Of a stretch of 32,171 nucleotides of DNA, positions 1-7,210 are shown one piece after another. The position numbers and the translations under genes are program-made. The stretch is from Bdellovibrionota bacterium (GTDB taxonomy: Bacteria; Bdellovibrionota; Bdellovibrionia; Bdellovibrionales; JAEYZS01), in the NCBI GenBank assembly GCA_963169515.1, contig CAUJEF010000079.1, positions 1 to 32,171 on the forward strand. The letters are read 5' to 3'. Numbering within the stretch: the stretch's first letter is position 1; every line of letters begins with the position of its first letter. The notes under the pieces were generated by a model. It was given only the letters and a program-made list of their open reading frames with translations, had not been told where the DNA came from and did not search any database.

Positions 1-59
1 GGTAGAGCCCCGGATTGTGATTCCGGTTGTCGCGGGTTCGAGCCCCGTCGATCGCCCCA
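1..59 (+). tRNA. tRNA-His (GTG anticodon), 5' end cut off
   Basis: This is the 3' three quarters of a tRNA. The end of the D arm (GGTAGAGC), a 5-bp anticodon stem around the loop TTGTGAT (anticodon GTG, His), a T arm with the TTCGAGC loop, and the 3' acceptor strand are all visible. The discriminator base is C, as expected for bacterial tRNA-His, and the CCA end is encoded, finishing at 59. The missing 5' part lies left of the window. Confidence 0.95.
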
Positions 60-239
60 TTTTTCTCCTAGTCGTAAGTGGTCTTTTTCAAAAAATCCTA
101 TTTTCGTAACTACTTAATAACACTAGTAAGTGCGGAGCGATCCCACTCGCGAAATTTCACGAAATGCTACTAAATTTCGAAGTTTTGCTACTTTTGCTAC
201 TTACTTTGCTACTTGGATTTTTTAACGAAGGAGGATTTT
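60..239. repeat. Gene-free spacer with short repeats
   Basis: This 180-bp spacer follows the tRNA. A T-run comes directly after the CCA end. An 8-bp inverted repeat (CGAAATTT at 150-157, AAATTTCG at 172-179) could form a hairpin with a 14-nt loop. Three copies of TTGCTACT follow at 185-192, 194-201 and 206-213, and a related ATGCTACT lies at 164-171. They are just upstream of the small gene at 240 and could be protein-binding sites. No clear -35/-10 pair was recognised. Confidence 0.5.
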
Positions 240-428
240 ATGTATCGAATGTTAATTTTTTTGATGGTTGCTTCGGCACTGCCGGCGGTCGACTTGTCTT
301 GGAAAGATGTCAGGGATTGCCGTGGCCGTGAGTGTGCCATGAAGTTTGCTCGTGCTTCGCAGAAAGTCCTGCGGATTGACTGGAAGCCTGTGAGCGTTTG
401 GCCTGAGGAGGCGAAGAGGTTTAATTAA
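240..428 (+). CDS. Small secreted protein, unknown function
   Basis: This encodes 62 residues. I chose the ATG at 240 because GAAGGAGG lies 5 nt upstream; the frame also opens at a TTG at 213, but that has no ribosome binding site. Residues 1-17 are hydrophobic and end in ASALPA, which looks like a signal peptide. The mature part is about 45 residues, has two cysteines (CRGREC) that could form a disulfide, and is rich in Arg, Lys and Trp. I do not recognise a family. It stands alone between the tRNA and the HNH-HRDC gene. Confidence 0.6.
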   Translation: MYRMLIFLMVASALPAVDLSWKDVRDCRGRECAMKFARASQKVLRIDWKPVSVWPEEAKRFN

Positions 429-448
429 GTTTTGTTTATCAAACTAAA

Positions 449-484
449 GTCTAGTTCAGGTCGATGCCGGAATTCTCGATAAGT
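449..484 (+). promoter_or_regulatory. Two-block promoter-like element, copy 1
   Basis: GTCTAGTTCAG (449-459) and TCTCGATAAGT (474-484) are separated by 14 nt. The same two 11-bp blocks recur with the same spacing at 2419-2454, while the spacers differ. Conserved outer blocks with a fixed gap are typical of a promoter. The right block resembles the sigma-28 (FliA) -10 consensus GCCGATAA, but the left block is a poor match to TAAA at the N15 position. It lies 7 bp before the ATG at 492, so a transcript from it would have almost no leader. An alternative is an imperfect direct repeat flanking the HNH/Fic module. Confidence 0.4.
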
Positions 485-491
485 AAAGGCT

Positions 492-1229
492 ATGAGAAGA
501 ATTAGGGCCAAACTGAGAAGAATGGAGAAGCAGTTTTTCGGCTTCTTAATTGTAGTTGTTTCGCTTTTCTATTTGATACCTCTGATTCCAATCCACTTTT
601 ACTATTGGTCTGCAGCTGCGGCTTTCTGTTGGATCATTTTTAAATTTAGTCGTAAGTCAGAGAAGTACATCAATGAGAGAGGCTATGTTGTTCTTGTGAA
701 AGAGAACGAACTTGAGCATCGACATATCGCAAAGCAGTTACTAGTGCGTGATTTAGCTCAGAACGAAATTGTCCATCATATAAACGGAAATAAAATTGAT
801 AATAAGGTACAAAACCTCTGTTTGATGGACAGTGAAAAACACGAACATTTTCATGCATGGCTAAAATGGAAGAAAGAAAAAAGCAAAAAGTACCCTCCTA
901 TCATTCAACAAAAGAAAGTCTTAGTCGATGAATATGGCGGGACTTTGCTTGAGAATCTCATAGCCCCTCTGGCGAACGAAGATAAAGATAACTTAGAGTT
1001 GCAAAAAAAACTTTTTGAGGAATTAAGAAAAGAAAGAAAAAGACTGGCAGATGAAAAAAATGTTCCAGTGTATATGATTTTCGACAATAAAACGTTGGTA
1101 GAAATGTCTGAAATAATGCCTGATTCAGAATCGATGATGCTTCAGGTTCGCGGGGTTGGGCCATATAAATTTCAGCTATATGGAGCTTCTTTTATCAATA
1201 TTGTGAAAAAGTTTAAAAGTGCTGGCTAG
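492..1229 (+). CDS. Membrane-anchored HNH endonuclease-like protein with C-terminal HRDC domain
   Basis: This encodes 245 residues. A basic N-terminus is followed by two hydrophobic segments (about 15-34 and 39-52), so the protein is probably in the inner membrane with its domains in the cytoplasm. Residues 64-121 match the HNH_3 type of nuclease: H76 and H78, the core HHINGNKIDN with H95-H96 and N104, N108, and late histidines 117, 119 and 121. A charged stretch (about 123-175) leads to residues 174-241, which read as an HRDC domain: LRKERKRLADEKNVPVYMIF, then LVEMSEIMP, then GVGPYKFQLYG. HRDC normally binds nucleic acid at the C-terminus of RecQ helicases and RNase D. The order TM-TM-HNH-HRDC is unusual. 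The start could also be the ATG at 522. Its stop overlaps the convergent Fic gene in a shared CTAG. Confidence 0.75.
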   Translation: MRRIRAKLRRMEKQFFGFLIVVVSLFYLIPLIPIHFYYWSAAAAFCWIIFKFSRKSEKYINERGYVVLVKENELEHRHIAKQLLVRDLAQNEIVHHINGNKIDNKVQNLCLMDSEKHEHFHAWLKWKKEKSKKYPPIIQQKKVLVDEYGGTLLENLIAPLANEDKDNLELQKKLFEELRKERKRLADEKNVPVYMIFDNKTLVEMSEIMPDSESMMLQVRGVGPYKFQLYGASFINIVKKFKSAG

Positions 1230-2314
1230 AATTTTTTGCGATTGTACGCCTTTCGATCTAAGCTTTGCCACTTTGCGAGACTGTAGATCCTGGCCTTCAG
1301 CTCACCTCTGGCCTTGAGAGCGCGCTTCTTCACAAGGCCCGCAACGTCACGCTCAAGTGTGCGGCGGGGAACATCGGGTAACCATTCCACGACATTCTGC
1401 ATAGAGAACTCTTCGGTTTTTTTGGCGTGAGCCAAGATTTTTCTCTGCCGCGCTTCAGGAGTTTTCCCGGCGCTTTCTCTTAAAAGTTTTCGACCTTCTT
1501 CGACAACAGTCTCAGCCGAAATAGCAAAACACTCGGCCAGAAACTCAAGGATCGGATGAAGTGCACCAAGTGACCGACTTTGACGAATGGCTGTGTAGTA
1601 GCGATCACGGTTTTGCATGATGGCGGTTTCACTCGGCACGAATCTCGCCAGGCGCTGCCCGCCGAGCAGCAACAGAAGGTGCTGCATTAGCCTCATTGTG
1701 CGGCCATTGCCGTCGGCAAAAGGGTGTATGGACACCGCAATGAAGTGAAAGGCGAATGCTCTGGTGTACGGGTTCATGTCCTTCGTGTCATCCAGCCATC
1801 GCCATAAATCATCCAGCAAGTCGTTTAGTTCATGGGGCTGCGGGCACTCGTCTATTTTCTCGCCTGTGGCGGCGTTGACAATGCTTACGGGTATGGTGCG
1901 CACACGGCCACATTGACGTTCTTCAATAAGGCTTTCGGTGACGAGGCGCTGGAGATCACACATGTCCGCAAGTCTGATGGGCCGAAAATCTTCGATCAGC
2001 CGCTCTACATAGTCGAGAGCTTCATGATAGTTCTGAACTTCTTTGATGTCTTTCTTGGACCCAGCCACTCTTTTGCCTTGAAGGACGGCCGTCACTTCAG
2101 TTTCGCCGAGTGGGTTTCCTTCAATCTGGTTGGAATAGGTGATCGCTCGCACCTTGGCCTTCCTTAGCAGCTTCACTTCCTGGGGGGTGCCCAGATACTC
2201 GTCCAAGAAGGGCTTGGTTTCAGCGATACGCATAAGCCACGAGACCATGGCGTCGGTATTGGTGACCTCATAAGGTATCTTCAGGCGGCTAAGGTGGGGG
2301 TATCTGGAGTCCAT
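1226..2314 (-). CDS. Fic-family protein (AMP-transferase) with N-terminal inhibitory motif
   Basis: This encodes 362 residues, a usual length for Fic proteins with an N-terminal Fic_N domain and a C-terminal winged-helix-like tail. The catalytic motif HPFADGNGRTMR is intact at residues 197-208: H197 is the catalytic base, D201 the acidic Mg-binding position, and the GNGR loop binds the nucleotide phosphates. Residues 61-66 (SNQIEG) fit the inhibitory motif (S/T)xxxE(G/N), with E65 as the residue expected to block ATP binding, so the enzyme is probably self-inhibited (class II Fic). Such enzymes transfer AMP from ATP to a target protein; the target here is unknown. Its promoter overlaps operator-like repeats, suggesting autoregulation through the C-terminal helix-turn-helix region. 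Confidence 0.93.
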   Translation of the reverse strand: MDSRYPHLSRLKIPYEVTNTDAMVSWLMRIAETKPFLDEYLGTPQEVKLLRKAKVRAITYSNQIEGNPLGETEVTAVLQGKRVAGSKKDIKEVQNYHEALDYVERLIEDFRPIRLADMCDLQRLVTESLIEERQCGRVRTIPVSIVNAATGEKIDECPQPHELNDLLDDLWRWLDDTKDMNPYTRAFAFHFIAVSIHPFADGNGRTMRLMQHLLLLLGGQRLARFVPSETAIMQNRDRYYTAIRQSRSLGALHPILEFLAECFAISAETVVEEGRKLLRESAGKTPEARQRKILAHAKKTEEFSMQNVVEWLPDVPRRTLERDVAGLVKKRALKARGELKARIYSLAKWQSLDRKAYNRKKF

Positions 2315-2319
2315 GGCCT

Positions 2320-2348
2320 ATTATCCGCCACTTATTCGCCACTGTCAA
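2320..2348 (-). promoter_or_regulatory. Promoter of the Fic gene, consensus sigma-70 type
   Basis: On the minus strand, TTGACA (2343-2348) and GATAAT (2320-2325) are separated by exactly 17 bp. The expected transcription start, 6-7 nt after the -10, falls on or next to the ATG at 2314. The mRNA would therefore be leaderless, and no Shine-Dalgarno sequence is visible. The spacer and the -10 overlap the repeats described at 2321-2411, so a protein bound there would block the polymerase. Confidence 0.75.
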
Positions 2349-2411
2349 GTTGGCGGATTAAACCCAAAAGCTCTTTTCCGCCACTTATCCGCCATCCGCC
2401 AAGTTGGCGGA
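2321..2411. repeat. Operator-like repeats over the Fic promoter
   Basis: The motif CCGCCACTTAT(C/T)CGCC occurs at 2325-2340 (as CCGCCACTTATTCGCC) and at 2378-2393. The related AAGTTGGCGGA occurs at 2347-2357 and 2401-2411. The last copy completes the perfect inverted repeat TCCGCCAAGTTGGCGGA (2395-2411). The layout of a palindrome plus tandem half-sites over a promoter is that of a repressor operator. From memory, similar GGCGGATAAGTGGCGGA arrays occur before other Fic genes; this was not checked. Confidence 0.65.
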
Positions 2412-2418
2412 AAGCCAG

Positions 2419-2454
2419 GTCTAGTTCAGCTAAGTATCAGAAATCTCGATAAGT
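2419..2454 (+). promoter_or_regulatory. Two-block promoter-like element, copy 2
   Basis: GTCTAGTTCAG (2419-2429) and TCTCGATAAGT (2444-2454) are separated by 14 nt, exactly as in the copy at 449-484. If it acts as a promoter it would read rightward into the 3' end of copA and give an antisense RNA. If it is not a promoter, the two same-orientation copies bracket the HNH and Fic genes and could mark the edges of an inserted module. Confidence 0.35.
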
Positions 2455-2470
2455 TATGGCACTCAGTGTG

Positions 2471-4771
2471 TTACTTAACAGATCGAAGACGTATTGAATT
2501 TGCGATAACCGATACGGAGCTTAGGCTCATGGCTGCGGCGGCAAACATCGGACTTAGCAAGGCTCCCCACACGGGATACAGAATTCCGGCGGCAATGGGT
2601 ATGCCGACGGTGTTGTAGAAAAATGCAAAAAATAGATTTTGATTAATGTTGCGAATGGTTGCTTCGCTTAGATTGCGGGCGCGCAGAATTCCTGTCAAAT
2701 CACCATTTACGAGTGTCACGTGGGCTGCACTGATCGCCACATCGGTGCCCGTACCCATTGCGATACCAACCTGCGCTTGAGCGAGTGCGGGTGCATCGTT
2801 AATTCCGTCACCAGCCATGGCAACGAATTTGCCTTCAGACTGCATTGATTTTACAATTTCAGCTTTTTTGTCAGGCAAAACTTCGGCCATAATCTTTTCG
2901 ATGCCAACCTTTTTGGCGACTACGCCGGCAGTCTTAGCATTATCTCCTGTGACCATTACCACTTCAATGCCTTGTGCTTTTAGCTGTGAAATTGCAGTAA
3001 CGGTGGATTCTTTGACCGGATCGGTTACGCCTAGAAGTCCGGTAAGTTTGTTTTCAACAGCCACATACATAACTGTCTGGCCATCTGAGCGAAGCGAATC
3101 GACGTCTTTTTCGTGGTGGGAAACATCGATTTTGAAATCAACCATCAACGCCTTATTCCCAATCGCAACAAGTTTATTGGCAACGATAGCTCTCGCCCCT
3201 TTGCCAGTGATCGACTCGAAATTCTGAACAGATTGCAATGATAATTTTTTATCTTTGGCGCCGGAAACAATCGCGTGCGCAAGGGGATGCTCGCTTGATT
3301 GCTCAAGGCTTCCTGCCAGGGTCAGCAGCTCTGCTTCGGATACGCCAAATGTTTTAACGGAAACAAGTTTTGGCTTTCCTATGGTTAATGTCCCGGTCTT
3401 ATCAACAATTAGGGTATTCACCTTTCGTAACATTTCAATGGCCTCAGCATTTTTGAATAATACACCCATGGTTGCGCCCCGGCCCGTTGCGACCATGATC
3501 GACATTGGCGTTGCCAAACCAAGGGCACAAGGGCACGCGATGATGAGAACGGCAACAGCGTTCACAAGCGCATACCCCATACGAGGGTCTGGCCCCCACA
3601 ATCCCCAAATGATTGCGGTGAGTACCGCAACGAAAATCACAGTTGGAACAAATACAGCTGAAATTTTATCAACCATCTTTTGTATTGGTGCGCGAGATCG
3701 TTGTGCGTCTGCCACCATTTGCACAATTTGTGATAGCAAGGTGTCTTTGCCTATCTTTTTTGCCTCTACCACAAGCGAACCTGTCCCATTTATTGTTGCG
3801 GCAATGACTTTTGAATCAGTTTCTTTTTCTACGGGAATCGGTTCACCGGTAACCATAGATTCATCAACAGATGATTGGCCCGAAATTACGACTCCATCAA
3901 CAGGGATTTTTTCACCGGGACGGACTCGCAACTTGTCGCCCACCTGAATGTGTTCAACGGGAATATCTGATTCGCTACCGTCATTATTTATTTTTCTGGC
4001 CGTTTTAGGTGCCAATCCCAGCAATGCTTTGATTGCAGAACTGGTCTGACTTCTTGCCTTAAGCTCTAAAACTTGGCCAACCAGGACAAGGGTCACGATA
4101 ACGCTCGCGGCCTCAAAATACAGGCCAACTTCATTCGTCGAAGGATCGCGGAATGCTGCTGGGAAGATATGTGGAAAAAACGCGGCAACGAGACTGTAAA
4201 CATAAGCAACCCCAACGCCCAAACCAATAAGGGTAAACATATTTAGATTTTTATTTTTCAATGACTGCCAAAAGCGTTCAAAAAAGGGCCAGCCACCCCA
4301 GAGTACAACGGGCGTAGCGAGCAATACCTCAAACCACGTCATCAGTTTATGTAAATGAGATCCAGTTGCCCAATGGCGAACCCCCATGGCTATGAAAAAC
4401 AGCGGAGCAGTTAGTGTGAGGCTCACCAAAAGCCGTCTTTTCATGTCCAAATATTCACTTTGATCTTCTGGCTGGTCGAGCGATATCGTCACTGGCTCCA
4501 ACGCCATTCCACAAATAGGACAATTTCCCGGACCAATTTGACGAACTTCGGGGTGCATTGGACAAGTGTATTCGGCATCGGTTGCAAGATTTAGGCTTAC
4601 AGATTTGTCTAAATATTGATTTGGGTTTGCATCGAACTTTGTTTTACATTTTGGGTTACAGAAAAAATAACTTTTTCCTTGGTATTCGGATTTGCCGCCT
4701 TTTGCTCCGTTTGGGTTTACCTTCATTCCGCAGACGGGGTCTGTAACATCTAAACCATGATCAGATTTCAT
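2471..4771 (-). CDS. copA: Copper-translocating P-type ATPase (CopA/SilP type)
   Basis: This encodes 766 residues from the ATG at 4771, which has AGGTG just upstream; a longer frame from 4852 would run deep into the preceding gene. The N-terminus has a YHS domain (about 9-54; C14, C38, C42) and a heavy-metal-binding motif at 68-92 (YTCPMHPE, then CPICGM), in place of the usual GMTCxxC ferredoxin-like domain. The ATPase core is intact: TGEP actuator loop, membrane CPC motif (C413, C415), phosphorylated D457 in DKTGTLT, SEHPLA, and [10 protein letters not shown]. It should pump Cu(I) or Ag(I) from the cytoplasm to the periplasm. The start overlaps the preceding membrane gene by 11 nt, making it the last gene of the ECF sigma operon. 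Transport of other soft metals cannot be excluded. Confidence 0.95.
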   Translation of the reverse strand: MKSDHGLDVTDPVCGMKVNPNGAKGGKSEYQGKSYFFCNPKCKTKFDANPNQYLDKSVSLNLATDAEYTCPMHPEVRQIGPGNCPICGMALEPVTISLDQPEDQSEYLDMKRRLLVSLTLTAPLFFIAMGVRHWATGSHLHKLMTWFEVLLATPVVLWGGWPFFERFWQSLKNKNLNMFTLIGLGVGVAYVYSLVAAFFPHIFPAAFRDPSTNEVGLYFEAASVIVTLVLVGQVLELKARSQTSSAIKALLGLAPKTARKINNDGSESDIPVEHIQVGDKLRVRPGEKIPVDGVVISGQSSVDESMVTGEPIPVEKETDSKVIAATINGTGSLVVEAKKIGKDTLLSQIVQMVADAQRSRAPIQKMVDKISAVFVPTVIFVAVLTAIIWGLWGPDPRMGYALVNAVAVLIIACPCALGLATPMSIMVATGRGATMGVLFKNAEAIEMLRKVNTLIVDKTGTLTIGKPKLVSVKTFGVSEAELLTLAGSLEQSSEHPLAHAIVSGAKDKKLSLQSVQNFESITGKGARAIVANKLVAIGNKALMVDFKIDVSHHEKDVDSLRSDGQTVMYVAVENKLTGLLGVTDPVKESTVTAISQLKAQGIEVVMVTGDNAKTAGVVAKKVGIEKIMAEVLPDKKAEIVKSMQSEGKFVAMAGDGINDAPALAQAQVGIAMGTGTDVAISAAHVTLVNGDLTGILRARNLSEATIRNINQNLFFAFFYNTVGIPIAAGILYPVWGALLSPMFAAAAMSLSSVSVIANSIRLRSVK

Positions 4772-5309
4772 GCTGCACCTTTTTAAATTTCCATACGATC
4801 TCAGCAGCAGCACATCCACCTGAAAGCGCTCCCAGCAACCAAAGCCCGACAAAAACTAAGGCAAACTCTGCCCCAAAAAAGAAAAATGCAGCCAAAGAAA
4901 AAACTGATAGCGAAAACGCCTGTAAAAATTCTGTTCTACGCAGAACTCGTACTTCTTCAGTGTTTAAGAAGTAACCCGCCACCAGAATAGAAAGAGCAGT
5001 AAATAAAATTCCACAGCTTACCATGCAAAACTTGTGACCACCGATTGCCATAAACCAATCGGCCAGAGATTTTTCAGTGCCAAAGGGATTAATTTCGAAC
5101 TGATGACAAATGGCTAAAGACAATGTGCCGACGGCCAGATGAATTCCAAAAAGCTTTAAGAACACTAAAATAGCTGAAGGATTTAAAGCCTTGTGTACGT
5201 GCTGCAAAATTTGATTGGATATCACTTCGGGAACCGACACGTTTTCGCTGACTTGAATGAAATCTTTAAATTCCTCAACCCATTCTTTTTCTGTAAGTTT
5301 CGATTTCAT
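4761..5309 (-). CDS. Four-helix membrane protein, candidate metal-responsive anti-sigma factor
   Basis: This encodes 182 residues. A soluble N-terminus of about 45 residues is followed by four hydrophobic segments (about 46-68, 94-115, 131-146 and 149-164). It begins 3 nt after the ECF sigma stop and overlaps copA, which is the usual place for an anti-sigma factor. No standard anti-sigma domain name was recognised from sequence alone. Possible metal ligands cluster at the membrane: H57, C68-H69, H92, C95, M96, C99 and C166. My inference is that the N-terminus holds the sigma factor and the Cys/His cluster senses periplasmic copper. It could also be a transport accessory protein. Confidence 0.6.
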   Translation of the reverse strand: MKSKLTEKEWVEEFKDFIQVSENVSVPEVISNQILQHVHKALNPSAILVFLKLFGIHLAVGTLSLAICHQFEINPFGTEKSLADWFMAIGGHKFCMVSCGILFTALSILVAGYFLNTEEVRVLRRTEFLQAFSLSVFSLAAFFFFGAEFALVFVGLWLLGALSGGCAAAEIVWKFKKVQHEI

Positions 5310-5312
5310 GGT

Positions 5313-5855
5313 TTAATCCTTCTTTAAAAAATTCTTTCGAATTTTTGCAAGACCTCGACTCACAATTTGGCGAACATTCGCTGGGCTTGTTTTAATATCT
5401 TTTGCAATCTCTTCAAAGGACCAGTCATCCAAATAACGAAGCTCAATAGCGCGCCGTTGGCTGACGGGTAGCTCTTTGATGGCGGTTTCCAAATTAAGCT
5501 CAAGCGCGATTTCTTGTATTTGATGGGGTAGATCCAAATTATTAGAATCCAGCGAAATTGGGCTGGATTTTGAAGATTTTAAAAAATCAAACCAGGCGTT
5601 TTTAGAAATTGCAAACAACCAAGGCAGGAATGGGTATTGTTTTAAATACTGTGACCGTGCTTTGTGTAATTTTATAAAAACTTCTTGCAAAAGATCCGAG
5701 GCCGCCTCATTGGAAGTCCTTTTTTTAAAATATTGATATACCTTGGGGCTGTGACGCCGATACAGGATTTCAAAAGCTCCGGAGTTACCAGTTTGGTAGT
5801 AAGCCATTAGCGCCTCGTCCGGTAAGTTGTCTAAATTGTCTGGATTTTTGTTCAT
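5313..5855 (-). CDS. ECF-type RNA polymerase sigma factor
   Basis: This encodes 180 residues, a standard length for group IV sigma factors. Region 2 lies at about 24-95 (FEILYRRHSPKVYQYFKKR, then DLLQEVFIKLHKAR, then PWLFAISKNAWFDFLK). Region 4 lies at about 120-175 (LPVSQRRAIELRYLDDWSFE, then SPANVRQIVSRGLAKIRK). The ATG at 5855 has GAGGG 5 nt upstream. It is the first gene of the operon with the membrane protein and copA. It is divergent from the cus-like operon, and a matching promoter faces each way. This suggests that it activates its own operon and copper efflux when released from the membrane protein. Confidence 0.93.
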   Translation of the reverse strand: MNKNPDNLDNLPDEALMAYYQTGNSGAFEILYRRHSPKVYQYFKKRTSNEAASDLLQEVFIKLHKARSQYLKQYPFLPWLFAISKNAWFDFLKSSKSSPISLDSNNLDLPHQIQEIALELNLETAIKELPVSQRRAIELRYLDDWSFEEIAKDIKTSPANVRQIVSRGLAKIRKNFLKKD

Positions 5856-5864
5856 TCATACCCT

Positions 5865-5895
5865 CTAATACGAGTTTGCACCCCAAATTGTGACA
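5865..5895 (-). promoter_or_regulatory. ECF-type promoter of the sigma/anti-sigma/copA operon
   Basis: On the minus strand, TGTCACAA (5888-5895) and CGTATTAG (5865-5872) are separated by 15 bp. The same pair of octamers with the same spacing faces the other way at 5960-5990. A -35/-10 pair shared by divergent operons next to an ECF factor is strong circumstantial evidence for its recognition site. The expected start lies only a few nt before the ATG at 5855, so the leader is very short. Confidence 0.8.
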
Positions 5896-5959
5896 GAGCA
5901 AAATCAGAAAGTCAAAAATTCTAGTCTTTTCAAATAGATAAAAATAATAAAAAATAGAC

Positions 5960-5990
5960 TGTCACAAATCGTTAGCCATTTTCGTATTAG
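5960..5990 (+). promoter_or_regulatory. ECF-type promoter of the cus-like efflux operon
   Basis: TGTCACAA (5960-5967), 15 bp, CGTATTAG (5983-5990). Both octamers are identical to those of the leftward promoter at 5865-5895, and the spacers are unrelated. The expected start falls at about 5996-5998, on top of the first candidate start codon of the outer-membrane gene, so the transcript is leaderless or starts translation at the ATG at 6002. Confidence 0.8.
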
Positions 5991-5995
5991 GTGGT

Positions 5996-7189
5996 ATGGG
6001 TATGAGATCGCACATTTTAATAGGCGTCCTTTTAGTTTCGCAGTTCGCGCGGTCAGAGGACCGACTGACACTTGAGGTTTTCTTAAACAATGTCAAAGTG
6101 CATAACCTTAGTTTAAAAATTGAGGCCGCAAAGACCGACATCGCCCAGGCGAAATCCACAGGGATAACGCTTCCCCCGCCGACGGTGGGACTGATCCAAA
6201 TGGATATGCAAAATGACACTTTAGCAAATGGTTTAGAGTTGAGCCAAATGATCCCGTTCCCAACGAAACTGACAAGTAATCATTCCGCCAGAAAATATGA
6301 AGCGCTTGCACAAAAAAAAATGAGCGAAGCCGAAACCAATGAAGTGTTAGCCATGGCAAGGCTGGCTTATATCTCTCTGTGGGCGAATCAGGAAAGATTG
6401 ACCATAGCTCTTGAAAGAAAATCTATCGTTGAACAGCATATTAAGCTTTCGATGTCGGCAGTTCGATCTGACAACTTTTTAAAACTTCATACCTTAAAGG
6501 CCGAGTCAGATCGCGACTTATTGGAAAATGAAATAGAGGGCCTGCGGGCTACTATTTTAGAGAAACAATTGCAACTCGCCTTGTATATAAACGCTGACCT
6601 GGATTCGTTTAGACCTGTTTTGGCAGAACCGCCGCTTTCTGTAATTCCCAGCAAAGATATTTTTCAAGGCGCGCCGCAAATTGAGGCGGCACGCTTTAAT
6701 TATGAGAGCTTCAAATCAAAAGAAACTGAAAGCAAATCATCATGGCTTCCTGATTTCGAACTTCGGTATAAGCAAATGGAAAAAACAGATATGTCTCCGG
6801 GCTACAAAGAATATATGGTGGGTGTTTCTGTACCGTTTACCTTCTTTTGGGAGCCCTATTCTACATCGAAAGCAGCTAAGGCAGAGAGTTTAAGTGCGCA
6901 ACTCAGTTATAAAAATGAAAAGCAAAAAGTCGAAGGCGCCGTCGCCACATTGCTTGCTAAGGCTGAGTCCTTAAAAAAACAAATCATGATCATAAAAGAA
7001 AAATTACTACCTCGTGCCGAAAAACGGGTGAAGATCGCACATAATCTTGCTCCACGTGATATGGAAACTCTCCAGGACCATCGGGAAACCATGGAGGCAT
7101 TTCCTGACCTGAAGCTTAAAAATTTAGATCTGCGAGAGCAGTATGAAGAAGTCGTTTCAGAACTAGAAAAGTTTGTAAAAAGGGATTAG
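5996..7189 (+). CDS. cusC: Outer-membrane efflux protein, TolC/CusC family
   Basis: This encodes 397 residues (395 if it starts at the ATG at 6002, which the promoter position favours). Residues 1-20 form a signal peptide. The rest is mostly long alpha-helices with two similar halves (LTLEVFLNNVKVHNLSLKIE and a second helical bundle after about residue 215), as in trimeric TolC-type exit ducts. It is about 50-60 residues shorter than typical CusC, and no lipobox is present. It is the first gene of the cus-like unit, 21 nt before the adaptor gene, and should carry copper or silver across the outer membrane with the CusB- and CusA-like proteins. Confidence 0.85.
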   Translation: MGMRSHILIGVLLVSQFARSEDRLTLEVFLNNVKVHNLSLKIEAAKTDIAQAKSTGITLPPPTVGLIQMDMQNDTLANGLELSQMIPFPTKLTSNHSARKYEALAQKKMSEAETNEVLAMARLAYISLWANQERLTIALERKSIVEQHIKLSMSAVRSDNFLKLHTLKAESDRDLLENEIEGLRATILEKQLQLALYINADLDSFRPVLAEPPLSVIPSKDIFQGAPQIEAARFNYESFKSKETESKSSWLPDFELRYKQMEKTDMSPGYKEYMVGVSVPFTFFWEPYSTSKAAKAESLSAQLSYKNEKQKVEGAVATLLAKAESLKKQIMIIKEKLLPRAEKRVKIAHNLAPRDMETLQDHRETMEAFPDLKLKNLDLREQYEEVVSELEKFVKRD

Positions 7190-7210
7190 CTGAAAAAAAA
7201 GGGTTAGAAG

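Noticed and set aside
3255-3947. A 230-residue rightward frame
   Set aside because: It is wholly inside copA on the other strand, and the P-type ATPase motifs show that the minus strand is coding.
5860-5990. The mirror-image arms in the sigma/cus gap as one giant repressor operator
   Set aside because: The arms are about 120 bp apart overall and each splits into two octamers at promoter spacing, which fits two divergent promoters better.
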